Source: Glebionis coronaria (lineage: Eukaryota > Streptophyta > Magnoliopsida > Asterales > Asteraceae). Taken from it: a DNA stretch of 64,000 bases. The notes beneath the pieces are model-generated. The model was given only the letters and a program-made list of their open reading frames with translations, ran no database searches and was not told the DNA's origin. A program made the translations under genes and the position numbers. Every line of letters starts with the position of its first letter. The stretch's first letter is position 1. Location of the stretch: assembly GCA_025667525.1 (NCBI GenBank), contig CM046876.1, positions 84,609,512 to 84,673,511 on the forward strand, written 5' to 3'. This document shows, one piece after another, positions 32,855-44,039 of the stretch.

Positions 32855-34057
32855 ATGTCTTCATCCGATGAGTCCACGTCTACAGGAGCATACTACAACC
32901 GTAGTTCGCAGTCGACCATCAGTTCATCAGTAGGACTACCTAGAGGATCGCCGTCAGGATATCCGTGGTACCGGATGGTTTCAGATGATGATGTAGAGAG
33001 AGAGGTTGAGGAAGTTCGTCATTCACCGATTCGTATTCCTGACGCATCAGCTGACGATGTGCTTAGCCTAGAAGGCGGGGGAGAGGATGACATGGACACT
33101 GACGTGGTGCAGTCACCAGGTCAGGCATCAGTGACTGGAGATGAGACGGTAGAGGAGACAGAGGATGATGGGATGGAGTTTACAGATGGGGAAGGAGAGC
33201 CTATGGAGGTCACAGACACTGAGAACCCTCCTACTGCATATGCCGCTACTCCTGAGGTTTCCCTAGCACACATCTCCTCATCTTCATCTGAAGACGAAGG
33301 AGTAAGGACTGCTATTCCTGCTCCAGCACCTGGTACTCTACCTTTCTACTATGTGAGACGACGTCTTCGGGGGAGAGCTGCTCGACCACCACTTTCACCT
33401 TACAGACCCCTCATACCTTTCACTGCCACTGACAGGCATGCAGCCCGCACACCTGCCAGTTCTGTCCCAGAGGCACCATTACTACTACCACCACCAGAGA
33501 CTGTACCTGCAGTGTACCAGGAGATGCTTACTGACGCTGGTATCTCTACAGGACCGAGAGCTACGACTCCTATTCCTAGGAGAGCTACGTCGACGGTGGT
33601 GATGCTTGGGGCGGCAGATGGTTGTGTGACGACACGGTTGAACAGGTTGGAGGATGCTGTAGAGGCTTTAGGTGAAGAGTACAATGAAGTGCAGGATAAG
33701 TTAGAGGCACTGGTGAAGAAGAGCCCAGTCAGGGATGAGACAGTGTTGACAGTATGTGTGACCCGTCTACGAGGACAGCTTCTTACTGTTCTTGATCAGA
33801 TGGAATCCATGCCAAACACTCGTCTTGAGGAGATTGAGAGCCTGATGACCCGTTGGGGAGTAGAGCCATTGGTGGAGACAGGCGGACTAGAGGCACCAGT
33901 GGATGACCCTGTTGCAGACTTGGATAAGAGGTTTAGAGCCGCTTGTCATGACACCGATGTGAGATTGAGAGATTCCCAGGCTCGTGAGCTAGTGGTTGAG
34001 AGGAGATTAGCAGAGTTGGAGAAGGAGCTTCATCAGCGCCGTGAGGGCACTAGTTAG
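32855..34057 (+). CDS. Extra ORF upstream of gag in element T (function unknown)
   Basis: 400 codons from the ATG at 32855 (MSSSDESTSTGAYY). The frame is open further upstream to an ATG at 32717, but that stretch is hydrophobic and atypical, and TTTGTTTATGATTACAG just before 32855 could be a 3' splice site, so the later start is preferred. The N-terminal 190 residues are strongly acidic (Asp, Glu, Ser, Thr), the middle has a basic VRRRLRGRAARPP patch and Pro-rich stretches, and the C-terminal third is heptad-rich coiled coil (RLNRLEDAVEALGEEY and RELVVERRLAELEKEL). No catalytic motif is seen. It lies between primer site and gag, where Ty3 elements usually have only leader. Similar upstream ORFs occur, as far as I recall, in Asteraceae chromoviruses, but no function is known to me. 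Confidence 0.7.
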   Translation: MSSSDESTSTGAYYNRSSQSTISSSVGLPRGSPSGYPWYRMVSDDDVEREVEEVRHSPIRIPDASADDVLSLEGGGEDDMDTDVVQSPGQASVTGDETVEETEDDGMEFTDGEGEPMEVTDTENPPTAYAATPEVSLAHISSSSSEDEGVRTAIPAPAPGTLPFYYVRRRLRGRAARPPLSPYRPLIPFTATDRHAARTPASSVPEAPLLLPPPETVPAVYQEMLTDAGISTGPRATTPIPRRATSTVVMLGAADGCVTTRLNRLEDAVEALGEEYNEVQDKLEALVKKSPVRDETVLTVCVTRLRGQLLTVLDQMESMPNTRLEEIESLMTRWGVEPLVETGGLEAPVDDPVADLDKRFRAACHDTDVRLRDSQARELVVERRLAELEKELHQRREGTS

Positions 34058-34319
34058 ATTTATTTTGTACCATCGACCTATCCCTGTATGACCACTAAGC
34101 TTTGAAGTTGTCTTAGCTAGTTGGTATTTTATTTTCTCTTATTATGTTATGACAAACTATGATGTATTATCAAACGATTTCATGAATGATATTATGAGTT
34201 GCAAATTGAGAGATCATTATATATTGTGTATTATATCTTGGAGCATTTCATAATTGTGTTGTGTGTGCCATGCATGTTATGTCTGGCAAAAACTTATTAT
34301 CCTATTACCTTGTTAGATT
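34058..34319 (+). other. Spacer between upstream ORF and gag-pol of T
   Basis: A/T-rich, no ORF. It may hold an intron end or a reinitiation region that allows gag-pol translation, but no clear signal is seen. Confidence 0.5.
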
Positions 34320-37300
34320 ATGACGCCAGTTAGAAGATCCGAAACGCAGAATCCGCCAGCCGCTACCGGTGGAATTGACACTGCCCTGTTAAGCCAAATG
34401 ATAGCCGAACGAGTGGCCGAGGCACTCGCGACCGCTGAAGCAAACCGTACAGCTAGCACACAGGAGGAGACCAACCAAGGAGCTACAAATGCTATTGCAC
34501 GTACTTGTACCTACAAGGAATTTCGTGCAGTTACGCAAGTAAGTTTCCGAGGTACTGAAGGAGCAGTAGGATTAACCAGATGGTTTGAGAAGCTAGAATC
34601 TCAATTTGGGATTAGCAATGTCGCTGAAGCCGACAAGGTGAAGTTTGCGTCAAGCACGTTAGTGGATGGTGCTTTGACTTGGTGGAACGTCTATGCTCGT
34701 GCAGTGACCATTGACGTTGCCCAAGCGACGCCCTGGAGTGAATTTAAAGCTATGTTCGTGAGGAAATACTGTCCCCGAAATGAAGTCAAGCAGATGGAAG
34801 TTGAGCTGTGGAACCTAAAGGTCAAGGGTACTGCTCTTACTGCTTACAATCAGCGCTTTCAGGAGCTGATTTTATTATGTCCTGAAATGGTGCCCAACGA
34901 TGACCGATTGTTGGAGCGCTACATTGAAGGACTACCTTTAAGCATCAAAGGGAATGTGACTTCATCCAAGCCGACTGATTTGCACGAGGCAATCGACATG
35001 GCTCAGAGTCTGATGTACCAAGTGGTACAGGAGTTGGGAGAAAATACTGGGGATAAAAGAAAGTGGTCTGGCAACCACTACAACAACAATACCAACAACA
35101 ACAACCCAAGCAACTACAACCAGAACAAGCGTCAAGAAGTAGCAAGAGTGTTCACTGCTGGACAAGGAAATACTGGGAACTACGCTGGGAGACTACCTTT
35201 CTGCGGAAAATGTGGTCGACACCACGAAGGAGCATGTCCCCCTACGTGCTACAATTGTGGGAAGGCGGGACATAAGGCAAAGGAATGTCGAGCACCACCT
35301 CGTGCTACTAATCAAAGAGGACCTGGAACGCAAGGTGGCCAAGGAGCTAATGTCACTTGCTTCGGATGTGGAGAGAAAGGACACTACAAGAACAAATGTC
35401 CGAGCGGTGGAAACCAAGGTCGTAATAACCAGATTCGAGGGAATCAAAATCAGAACCAAGGGAACCAGAAGCAGAATCAAGGGAACCGAGGAGGGAATAA
35501 CCGAGCCACAACTAGTACTCCTGGAGGATTCACGGCACCTAGCAAAGTGTATCATCTCTGTGCTGAAGCTGCTGTGCAAGACAACAATGTTGTGACTGGT
35601 ACGTTCCTAGTCAATAACAACTATGCTTCAGTACTATTTGATTCTGGTGCGGATAGGAGTTTTGTGTCGTCTATGTTTAGTGAACGCCTAAATTTTACCC
35701 CTACTGCGTTAGACGTTAAGTATAATGTAGAATTAGCCGATGGGAAGTCAGTAACCACCGACGTTATTCTGAAAGGATGTAGTGTAAGGCTACAAGGTCG
35801 TTCGTTTAGTATCGACCTACTCCCTATAGAATTGGGAAGTTTTGACGTCATCATTGGAATGGATTGGATGTCGAAACATCACGCAGAGATTGTATGTCAT
35901 GAGAAGTGTGTCCGTGTTCCTTATGGAAACGACGTACTCATCATACAAGGCGAAAGAAGTGGTGTGAAGAATGGATCAAGGTTGGAAGTCATCTCATGTA
36001 TCAGGACCCAAAGATACATTGAGAAGGGATGTCCGGTATTCTTGGTTCAAGTAACACAAAAGGAAGGAGAAGAAGATCGCGAGAAGAAGGTGGAAGATGT
36101 ACCGATCGTTAGAGACTTTCCGGACGTATTCCCGGAGGATTTACCCGGACTACCACCAGCACGGCAAGTGGAGTTTCACATCGAGCTTACACCAGGAGCC
36201 GCGCCTGTTGCTAGAGCCCCATACCGCCTAGCACCGGCCGAGATGACAGAGTTAGCTGAACAGATAAAGGAACTTTCTGACAAAGGTTTCATTAGACCAA
36301 GTTCCTCACCCTGGGGAGCGCCGGTCTTATTTGTCAAAAAGAAAGATGGATCCTTTAGAATGTGTATCGATTACCGAGAATTGAATAAGCTAACGATAAA
36401 GAACCGCTACCCATTGCCAAGGATTGACGATCTTTTCGACCAATTGCAAGGATCTAGCATATACTCGAAGATCGACTTAAGGTCAGGATATCATCAACTA
36501 AGGGTTAGAGAGGAAGACGTTCATAAAACGGCTTTTAGAACCCGGTACGGACACTACGAGTTCCAAGTTATGCCTTTTGGTTTGACAAACGCACCTGCGG
36601 TATTCATGGATCTCATGAACCGAGTTTGCAAACCATACTTGGACAAGTTTGTGATTGTATTTATCGATGACATCCTTATCTATTCTCGTAATGAAGAAGA
36701 GCACAAGGAGCATTTGAAGACCATATTAGAGCTGCTAAGGAAGGAGAAGTTATATGCAAAGTTTTCCAAATGTGAGTTTTGGATAAACACAGTGCAATTC
36801 CTTGGTCATGTGATCGACAGCAGTGGTATTCACGTTGATCCTGCTAAGATCGAGGCTGTAAAGGATTGGGCGACTCCAACAACACCCACGGAGATCCGTC
36901 AATTCTTAGGTCTTGCTGGTTACTATAGGAGATTCATTGAAGGTTTCTCTAAGATAGCTAAACCAATGACGGAATTGACTCAAAAGGATAAGAAGTTTGA
37001 GTGGAAGGAAGAGCAAGATTTGGCATTCCAGACGTTGAAGCAGATGTTGTGTGAAGCACCGATACTAGCCCTACCTGAGGGTAATGAAGACTTTGTGGTG
37101 TATTGTGATGCATCCATAAAAGGGTTAGGTGCAGTACTGATGCAAAGGACTAAGGTCATAGCTTACGCATCAAGACAACTAAAAGTGCACGAGAAAAATT
37201 ACACAACTCATGACCTAGAGTTGGGAGCAGTGGTGTTTGCCTTGAAGATTTGGAGACACTACCTTTATGGTACTAAGTGTGTTGTATTCACTGACCATAA

Positions 37301-38939
37301 GAGTCTACAACATATTTTGAACCAAAAGGAACTCAACATGAGACAACGACGTTGGCTAGAGTTGCTCAGTGATTATGATTGCGAGATCCGTTATCACCCA
37401 GGCAAGGCAAATGTCGTGGCCGACGCTTTGAGTCGAAAGGAGAGAGTTCTTAGGGTGAAGGCTTTAGTGATGACCATTGACTTAGACCTTCCATCCTTAA
37501 TTCTCAAGGCTCAGAAAGAAGCAGTCGAGGAAGAAATGCTTAAGAGTGAAGATGTTGGAGGAATGATGAAGAAGTTGGAAGCACGTTCGGATGGAACGTT
37601 ATGCCTCGATAATAGGGGTTGGTTACCATGCCATGGCGACCTACGATCCTTGATTATGCATGAGTCGCATAAGTCAAAGTACTCCATACATCCGGGATCT
37701 GATAAAATGTATCATGATCTGAAGATGTTGTATTGGTGGCCGAACATGAAAGCGGACATTGCTACATACGTTAGCAAGTGTTTGACTTGTGCCAAAGTCA
37801 AAGCCGAACATATGAAACCATCAGGATTATTGGTCCAACCCGAACTGCCAGAATGGAAGTGGGAAAGGATCACTATGGATTTCATTACCAAGCTACCAAA
37901 GACCGCAGCCGGATTCGACACGATTTGGGTAATCGTCGACCGACTCACCAAATCGGCTCATTTCCTACCCATCAAGGAGACTGATGGAATGGATAAGTTA
38001 GCAAGGACATACTTGGAGGAAGTAGTCACGAAGCATGGTGTGCCTGTGTCTATAATCTCCGACCGAGACAGCCGATTTACTTCGCAGTTTTGGAAGTCAC
38101 TGCAGAAGGCATTGGGAACGCAGTTGGATATGAGCACTGCGTATCATCCCCAGACCGACGGTCAAAGTGAACGGACCATTCAAACCTTAGAAGATATGCT
38201 GAGAGCCTGTGTGATTGACTTTGGAAATAGATGGGATAGACACCTACCTTTGGTGGAATTCTCATATAACAATAGTTATCACACTAGCATAAAGGCAGCG
38301 CCATTCGAGGCACTGTATGGTAGGAAGTGTCGTTCACCCGTGTGTTGGGCAGAGGTCGGTGAAGCACAACTCACTGGACCTGAGATCATACACGAGACTA
38401 CTGAGAAGATCTTTAAGATTAAGAGCCGTATGCAAGCCGCAAGAGATCGACAGAAGAGTTATGCTGATATGAGACGCAAACCTCTTGAATTTGAAGTTGG
38501 TGACAAAGTCATGTTGAAGGTCTCACCTTGGAAAGGTGTGATTCGCTTTGGAAAGCGTGGAAAGTTAAACCCTCGTTACATTGGACCCTTCAAGATCATA
38601 GAAAGGATTGGCCCCGTAGCCTATCGTTTGGAATTACCCCAAGAACTTAGCCGAGTGCATAATGTGTTCCACATTTGCAATCTGAAGAAATGCTTAGCCG
38701 ACGAAGCACTCGTTATCCCTTTGGAGGAGATTCAGCTCGACGACAAACTCAACTTCGTAGAAGAACCCGTAGAAGTCATGGACCGTCAAGTTAAACAACT
38801 CAAGCAAAGTCGTATACCGATTGTGAAAATCCGATGGAACGCGCGTAGAGGTCCAGAATACACGTGGGAACGTGAAGATCAGTTCAAGAGCAAGTATCCT
38901 CATCTTTTCGTTAATCAACCTACTACAACAACGTCTTGA
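34320..38939 (+). CDS. Element T gag-pol polyprotein with C-terminal chromodomain-like segment
   Basis: 1539 residues in one open frame. Gag domain at about 70-230. A Cys/His cluster [12 protein letters not shown] is followed by two CCHC knuckles at residues 310 ([14 protein letters not shown]) and 347 ([14 protein letters not shown]). Aspartic protease FDSGADRSF with catalytic Asp441. RT with [10 protein letters not shown] and the FIDD active site (Asp783, Asp784). RNase H beginning [10 protein letters not shown]. Integrase with an HHCC finger ([10 protein letters not shown]...CLTCAKVK), then Asp1187, Asp1248 and Glu1284 (35 residues between the last two). A GPY/F-like segment ([16 protein letters not shown]) precedes a chromodomain-like end from about residue 1481 to KYPHLF, thought to guide integration to chromatin. 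All catalytic residues checked are present. Confidence 0.95.
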   Translation: MTPVRRSETQNPPAATGGIDTALLSQMIAERVAEALATAEANRTASTQEETNQGATNAIARTCTYKEFRAVTQVSFRGTEGAVGLTRWFEKLESQFGISNVAEADKVKFASSTLVDGALTWWNVYARAVTIDVAQATPWSEFKAMFVRKYCPRNEVKQMEVELWNLKVKGTALTAYNQRFQELILLCPEMVPNDDRLLERYIEGLPLSIKGNVTSSKPTDLHEAIDMAQSLMYQVVQELGENTGDKRKWSGNHYNNNTNNNNPSNYNQNKRQEVARVFTAGQGNTGNYAGRLPFCGKCGRHHEGACPPTCYNCGKAGHKAKECRAPPRATNQRGPGTQGGQGANVTCFGCGEKGHYKNKCPSGGNQGRNNQIRGNQNQNQGNQKQNQGNRGGNNRATTSTPGGFTAPSKVYHLCAEAAVQDNNVVTGTFLVNNNYASVLFDSGADRSFVSSMFSERLNFTPTALDVKYNVELADGKSVTTDVILKGCSVRLQGRSFSIDLLPIELGSFDVIIGMDWMSKHHAEIVCHEKCVRVPYGNDVLIIQGERSGVKNGSRLEVISCIRTQRYIEKGCPVFLVQVTQKEGEEDREKKVEDVPIVRDFPDVFPEDLPGLPPARQVEFHIELTPGAAPVARAPYRLAPAEMTELAEQIKELSDKGFIRPSSSPWGAPVLFVKKKDGSFRMCIDYRELNKLTIKNRYPLPRIDDLFDQLQGSSIYSKIDLRSGYHQLRVREEDVHKTAFRTRYGHYEFQVMPFGLTNAPAVFMDLMNRVCKPYLDKFVIVFIDDILIYSRNEEEHKEHLKTILELLRKEKLYAKFSKCEFWINTVQFLGHVIDSSGIHVDPAKIEAVKDWATPTTPTEIRQFLGLAGYYRRFIEGFSKIAKPMTELTQKDKKFEWKEEQDLAFQTLKQMLCEAPILALPEGNEDFVVYCDASIKGLGAVLMQRTKVIAYASRQLKVHEKNYTTHDLELGAVVFALKIWRHYLYGTKCVVFTDHKSLQHILNQKELNMRQRRWLELLSDYDCEIRYHPGKANVVADALSRKERVLRVKALVMTIDLDLPSLILKAQKEAVEEEMLKSEDVGGMMKKLEARSDGTLCLDNRGWLPCHGDLRSLIMHESHKSKYSIHPGSDKMYHDLKMLYWWPNMKADIATYVSKCLTCAKVKAEHMKPSGLLVQPELPEWKWERITMDFITKLPKTAAGFDTIWVIVDRLTKSAHFLPIKETDGMDKLARTYLEEVVTKHGVPVSIISDRDSRFTSQFWKSLQKALGTQLDMSTAYHPQTDGQSERTIQTLEDMLRACVIDFGNRWDRHLPLVEFSYNNSYHTSIKAAPFEALYGRKCRSPVCWAEVGEAQLTGPEIIHETTEKIFKIKSRMQAARDRQKSYADMRRKPLEFEVGDKVMLKVSPWKGVIRFGKRGKLNPRYIGPFKIIERIGPVAYRLELPQELSRVHNVFHICNLKKCLADEALVIPLEEIQLDDKLNFVEEPVEVMDRQVKQLKQSRIPIVKIRWNARRGPEYTWEREDQFKSKYPHLFVNQPTTTTS

Positions 38940-38972
38940 TTTCGTGACGAAATCTCTAAAACATGGGAATAC
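38940..38972 (+). promoter_or_regulatory. Presumed polypurine tract region of T
   Basis: The gag-pol stop is only 33 bases from the 3' LTR. AAAACATGGGAATAC immediately precedes TGTGACATT and is the only purine-rich stretch available for plus-strand priming; it is a weak match. Confidence 0.5.
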
Positions 38973-41900
38973 TGTGACATTCGTCAAATTTCCATCATTT
39001 AATTATTCGTGTAGTACGAGCATTTTAACTGTTATTCGACTAGTTATCGTCATGAACATGTAAATTGTTTTGCTTTGCGGACAAAGCCCTTTTTAGGGAG
39101 AGCATATGTAACATCTCTATGTTTCGCGATTTTTAAGTCGAGTGCAATACGCAAGTTGTGAGCGTGTTATGTTGTGCCGTACGTTTTATTTGTTCTAGTT
39201 ATTAAGATTTGATAACGTCTCGCACAATTGTCTTTTGTTTTGGGATCGTACGCTAAACGGTTTTGCTGTCGTGTTATGTCAGTCGCGTCTAAACCTAAAC
39301 ATATTGAACCCGAGCCGAGTTTATCACTATCACAGCAGGTGTATATAACTGAATATTTAAACCTTCAATGTCATTGCCAAGCTTGTCATACAAGTGTCCC
39401 AAATCAGTCACAAGTCTACATTACACTTACAAACTTTATAGTTATTTGCCCCACTAAAGGACAACACATTTGCCTAGTTTACCCCTTTTGGGTATATCAC
39501 AAGCAAACATTTCCAGATTTACACTAACCCTAGGCTAATTATACAAGTTTATATACAAGGCCAAAGTAATGTCCAATGTCCAAATACAAGTTATCACAAG
39601 TTATCACAGTCCAAAAATACAAACATCAAAATCTGCACAAGTCTTCACAATACAACTCCTGGGTAGAAGGTTTGGTCCAGCCAACCTACACGTCTCGTCC
39701 GAACCTGCACAACCAAGGGTCTTCATTCTGTCCGAACCTGCAAAACCGAACGTAGCATCCCCATTGTGAGTCTTTTGTCCTTTCGTTTTACTTTCGAAGT
39801 CTAGTTGTGCTTGTCTTTGTACGAACCTACGAATAAAAGAAACCATGGTTAGTCATTGTAAAGGCCTTATACTTTTAACCAAAAACTGTAAATTTCTAAA
39901 CTTTTAAATACAAACATGTGTATGTTATTATCTTGCTGTCAACCAAACCGAGACCCATTTTAGACCAAACCGAGACCCGATTGAGACCAAACCAAGACTC
40001 GATTTTGAAACCAAACCGAGACCCAACTTAGAACCAAACCGAGACCATGTCCAACCAAATCAAGACTTCAATCATGAACCAACCCGAGACCCATGTTTAA
40101 CCAAACCGAGACCCAATCAAGGACCAAACCGAGCACCAAAACAAACCAACCAAAGTTCTATTTTCTGCCAAATTATTTACCATTCTTACCAACCAATCCA
40201 AAATCTTAATCAAGCTTTCTTTTACAGAAAACCTTAACCATGCCGCGAGTATATAGAAACCCCCAATCGAAACCCTAATCATGTAACACCTTTTTAAACA
40301 TCTAATTAACATTGTCACATTTCAGAAACATTATATAGACACGAGTAACATTCGATTATATAAAACCCCCAATTTTTATAAAACCCTAGATTTACTTTTT
40401 ATTAATTAAAAATCTAATTAAACCTAATCTAAACCCAAACCCCTTAATTAATTTAATTGAAAGTGAATTATACAAAAACCCCCAAATTAACCGAAACCCT
40501 AATTTTTATAAATCGACTTTATATTAAAATTAGTTTGATTTTATGAATGAAAACACCAATTAATTATGTTTTAAACCGATTTTGACGAAAACCCCCAAAT
40601 ATTTCAAAACCCTAATTTTATTTATATTTTAATCCGAGAATCATATGTTTCACAACGAGTATTTACGAAGCAATTGAAACCACTGATATATATTAACTCG
40701 AAAATCAATTAAAAGTTTTTAAAAGGAATAAAGGAGAATGAACTTATCTTTGATTTGGTATTTGATTCACGAACCGCAAGGATGAACACCATCAGAAAAA
40801 CCCAAACGGTTTGATGTGGGGATTAACCCACATCTCACGCGATATAAGGACCTCAGACCACCCATATTTAACCTTATAACACAAACTGATTAGATGATAA
40901 CCCTAGAAAGGGATAGAACCAATCTAGGTTTAGAGAGAGAGAGAGTTGTGGGACGGTGGAGGAAATATCGAGAGAGGAGAGAGAGAGTCAACTCCCAGTT
41001 ATGGGGTTATGTGTGATAAACACACGCATATACTCTTTTCGTTCCTTGTTTATTCCGCCAGGTGGGCCGGGCCGGGTCTATGGACCTTGGGCCGGTTTGT
41101 GGTGTAATGTTTTGGACCCATTTTGGGCCTCATGAGTTTATTTGGTTTAAGTTAAAGCCCAAACGAAATTTGTTAAACTTAAGTTATGTTTTGACCCGTA
41201 AAACCCGACTCGTTAATAAACCGATTTTATTTAACGTACTTTTCCGTAAAATCGTATTTTCATAAAACGTATGGTTTCGTCAAGCACAACTAGGGTGTCG
41301 AGTCATTTAATCATACAAGTATTCGTATCGTAACTCGATTCTTAAATTAATTAGGTCGCGGCTAGCGTAACCGTACTCTCGAGCTATTTTATCTTCGTTC
41401 TCTTTGCTGAATTTACGAGGTGAGTTTATAGCCCCATACTTTACTATTTTCACTGCTTTTGGGGTGAGACATTGCTTGATTTTAACGTTTGAACACAAGT
41501 GCATTTACTGATTTATCTATTAGTCTAAGTCCCACTAAAAACCCAGTTGCTTTGGCCCTTGAATCGTGAACCGTTAATTACTTTGTGTAAGCGCGAATGT
41601 TATGGATAGATCTATCGGGATTGACGTCCCTGTCTGTCTTGTCCAACAAGGGGACAAGCGGGCACAGTTTCATTTGAATCTGATATAGGATGTCGTGGGT
41701 TTAGGCATCTAGTTTGGGCTACATTTATATGATTATACTGCCGGTGTTGTTAACGCTTCGGTGTCACGAGCTTAGACTGTAATAAATACTTTTGGGATGA
41801 CTTTGTATATGTTATATTGTCATCACATTTGGGAAAATCTTGTGGTTCATTAAACATTTCAAACTAACTAAACCTATGAACTCACCAACTTTATGTTGAC

Positions 41901-42196
41901 ACTTTAGCAATGTTTTTCTCAGGTATTAAGAAGGAAGATGCTAAATGAGGTCTCATGCATTGCCGTCATTTCTTTGAAACAATGATCATTTGTACCATTT
42001 GAGAAAACTATGTTTTGTAACCGTATTCAGTTTATGCTTCCGCACTTTGTCAAAACAACTTATTTTATTAATTACAAGTGATCAATTTTCCGAACGTCTC
42101 ATTTAGAGGTCGTTCTTTGTGACTGTGTGTGTATGATAATCATGACGTCACCACTCCCTTGTCGCCATTATACTCTGATATTTTGGGAGTGTGACA
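38973..42196 (+). repeat. 3' LTR of element T
   Basis: Same length and sequence as 29313-32536 apart from four differences. Followed by GATAG (42197-42201). At 40614 a T-to-A difference makes the fourth telobox read AAACCCTAA. Confidence 0.95.
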
Positions 42197-42201
42197 GATA
42201 G

Positions 42202-43656
42202 GAAACTAAGTCCTATGATCCAACCAGAACCGGAGGGATCTACCCAAGGACATTCCATAGCTAGAAATAGTTGTCCTTAGGAAAGATGGAGTGGAATGAA
42301 GCTGAATGCGGACCAAGTACTTAAGTTAGCACTGGAACAATCACAACAAGGTGCTAATGATGACGTATTGGTAAGCATTAAAGGAGTTGAATATTCTATG
42401 CAACTTAGGCAGAAACCGGGTCAATACATCTATTGAAGACAAGTCATCATGGACCCAGTGATGCGATGCACAACCCTTCCCAGCCATTCGAGTTTCTCTC
42501 AAAAGAAACTTGTCTCATTGTCACGGAGATCAACACGTATCTATTGACTTTCTCACTCCGAGTCAGTTAATATTGAAAGGTGGCAGTCTGCTCCAGCCTC
42601 CGATTACCAAAATGCACTTATTGAGTCTAGAGCCAAACGAGATCAACTTATCATCTCATTAGGACACAATCGAGTCCTACGCATTATCCTTGTGATATTG
42701 CCAGAACATCTGAGTGATACGATTCACAATGAAGATGGAAATCCTGCTTGAGCCAGCATCAAACAAGCTCATGGTAGGTAACTTGTGCGATTCTACACGA
42801 ATCAAACTTGTGAGAACTGGAAAGCAACTAAGTTTGGATTCTTAATTGATTCAAACTTGATTCCTGGTTTCTTCGCAAAATCCGTATGATCTTGCCAGAA
42901 CATTCAGAATGACACTCATTAGTGTTCATAGTGACGAATGGAAATCCTTCCAGTGTCAACATCAAACAGCACTGCGGTAGGTAACTCGCAAGATTCTCTA
43001 TGAATCAAGCTTGTGACAAACTGGAAAGCAACAATGGTGCGATTCTTTTAGAATCAAACTTGTTCCAGGAAATCTGAATTGATGAATCTAATCAGACGGA
43101 TAATTTATCCTTATGATTCACTCTTTACGTTCGCAGTCTGCTTTGAGACGGTCGAGTAAAGAGAACTGGCTACTACCGCTGGGAAACCCTGTCAAGGAGG
43201 TTCTTAATCGACTCTACCTGATCACAGGTACGGTATTTAATACCGTTTAACGGTCTTCACCGACCGGAGGTAAAACGCTACCGAGTTAGGGTGAAATGTT
43301 CAAAGCCATTTCATCCGTGTCTATATATGTTGCTGCATATCAAGAAGGCGGCGTAGCTGTGCAACCGATGTCGATTCAGAAGTCACAAGAGCACAAGATG
43401 GCGATAATCAAGATACCTAAGAATGTAAGAATGTAATAGGTCATCTTAGTCACAAGGAGTACAGATGAAGATCTCAAGCACTCAAAGTCAAATGACAAAG
43501 GCTCAAGATAAAGATCACGAAAGCATGAAGGAACAAAGCTGTTACAAACAAGATCAAGACCAAGATACAAGACCAAAGCAGAAAGATCTCCTCAACAAGA
43601 ATGTATTCACTCAATCATCTTATGCTTTTTAAGCTTTTTAAGATGACCGGTACATT
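42202..43656 (+). other. 3' non-coding region of B, part 2
   Basis: No gene seen. Two imperfect direct repeats of about 130 bases, 42701-42828 and 42895-43032, share CCAGAACAT, TGGAAATCC, ATCAAAC, GGTAGGTAACT and CTGGAAAGCAAC. At 43427-43451 there is a 25-base exact copy of an internal segment of the LTR of B (43695-43719). Confidence 0.75.
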
Positions 43657-43665
43657 GGGGGAGAT
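43657..43665 (+). promoter_or_regulatory. Polypurine tract of B
   Basis: GGGGGAGAT immediately precedes the 3' LTR start TGTTAGCC at 43666, a standard copia plus-strand primer. Confidence 0.9.
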
Positions 43666-44034
43666 TGTTAGCCCTATATTTTATATAGCCGAACAAGAAT
43701 GTAATAGGTCATCTTAGTCGTTAAAAGGTATTGTATTGTAATAGGTTAGTCGGGAAAACCGGGCTTGGACTTTAAGCTAATATTGTATAAGTTAGGGGCG
43801 TAAGCCCAAAGCAAAGCCAAGCCCGGCCCAAGGAAACAAAGCCCACGGCCCAAAAGGCCAAGGGTATATATACCCTCTTCCATGTGTGGAAGAGGGTGTT
43901 GGTTACCATTTTATTTCTCTCTCTAAAAGTGTTTAACCTTCCAAATTCTCTCTTGTTTCTCTCTCTACTTTCTTCTCTTTCTCTCTCTAAATATCTCTTC
44001 TAAATCTTGTGTTATGGATTGAATGGGAATAACA
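43666..44034 (+). repeat. 3' LTR of element B
   Basis: Matches 19326-19694 with three differences (TATATATACC for TATATAAACC, one C/T near 43909 and one A/C near 43978). Followed by CCTTG, the target duplication, then the gag of F. Confidence 0.95.
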
Positions 44035-44039
44035 CCTTG

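Larger units (their letters stand above)
29313..42196 (+). mobile_element. Element T: Tekay-like Ty3/gypsy chromovirus, apparently intact
   Basis: LTRs of 3224 bp each (29313-32536 and 38973-42196) start TGTGACATTCG and end GGGAGTGTGACA. GATAG is duplicated at 29308-29312 and 42197-42201. By line-by-line comparison they differ at only four bases, so insertion is recent (roughly 50,000 years at an assumed 1.3e-8 per site per year). The primer site fits initiator tRNA-Met. One open gag-pol of 1539 residues ends in a chromodomain-like segment, placing it with the Tekay/Del chromoviruses. An extra ORF precedes gag. No disabling change was seen, so it may be autonomous. Confidence 0.95.
19326..44034 (+). 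mobile_element. Element B: Ty1/copia retrotransposon with long 3' non-coding region, split by T
   Basis: The LTRs are 369 bp each (19326-19694 and 43666-44034), TGTTAGCCC...GGGAATAACA, with CCTTG duplicated (19321-19325 and 44035-44039) in the gag of F. Coding order is gag, protease, integrase, RT, RNase H, the Ty1/copia order. Without T the element is about 11.8 kb, large for copia because of long coiled-coil regions and a 3' non-coding stretch of about 2.6 kb, reminiscent of the SIRE group. Three LTR differences were counted (0.8 percent). Confidence 0.95.
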
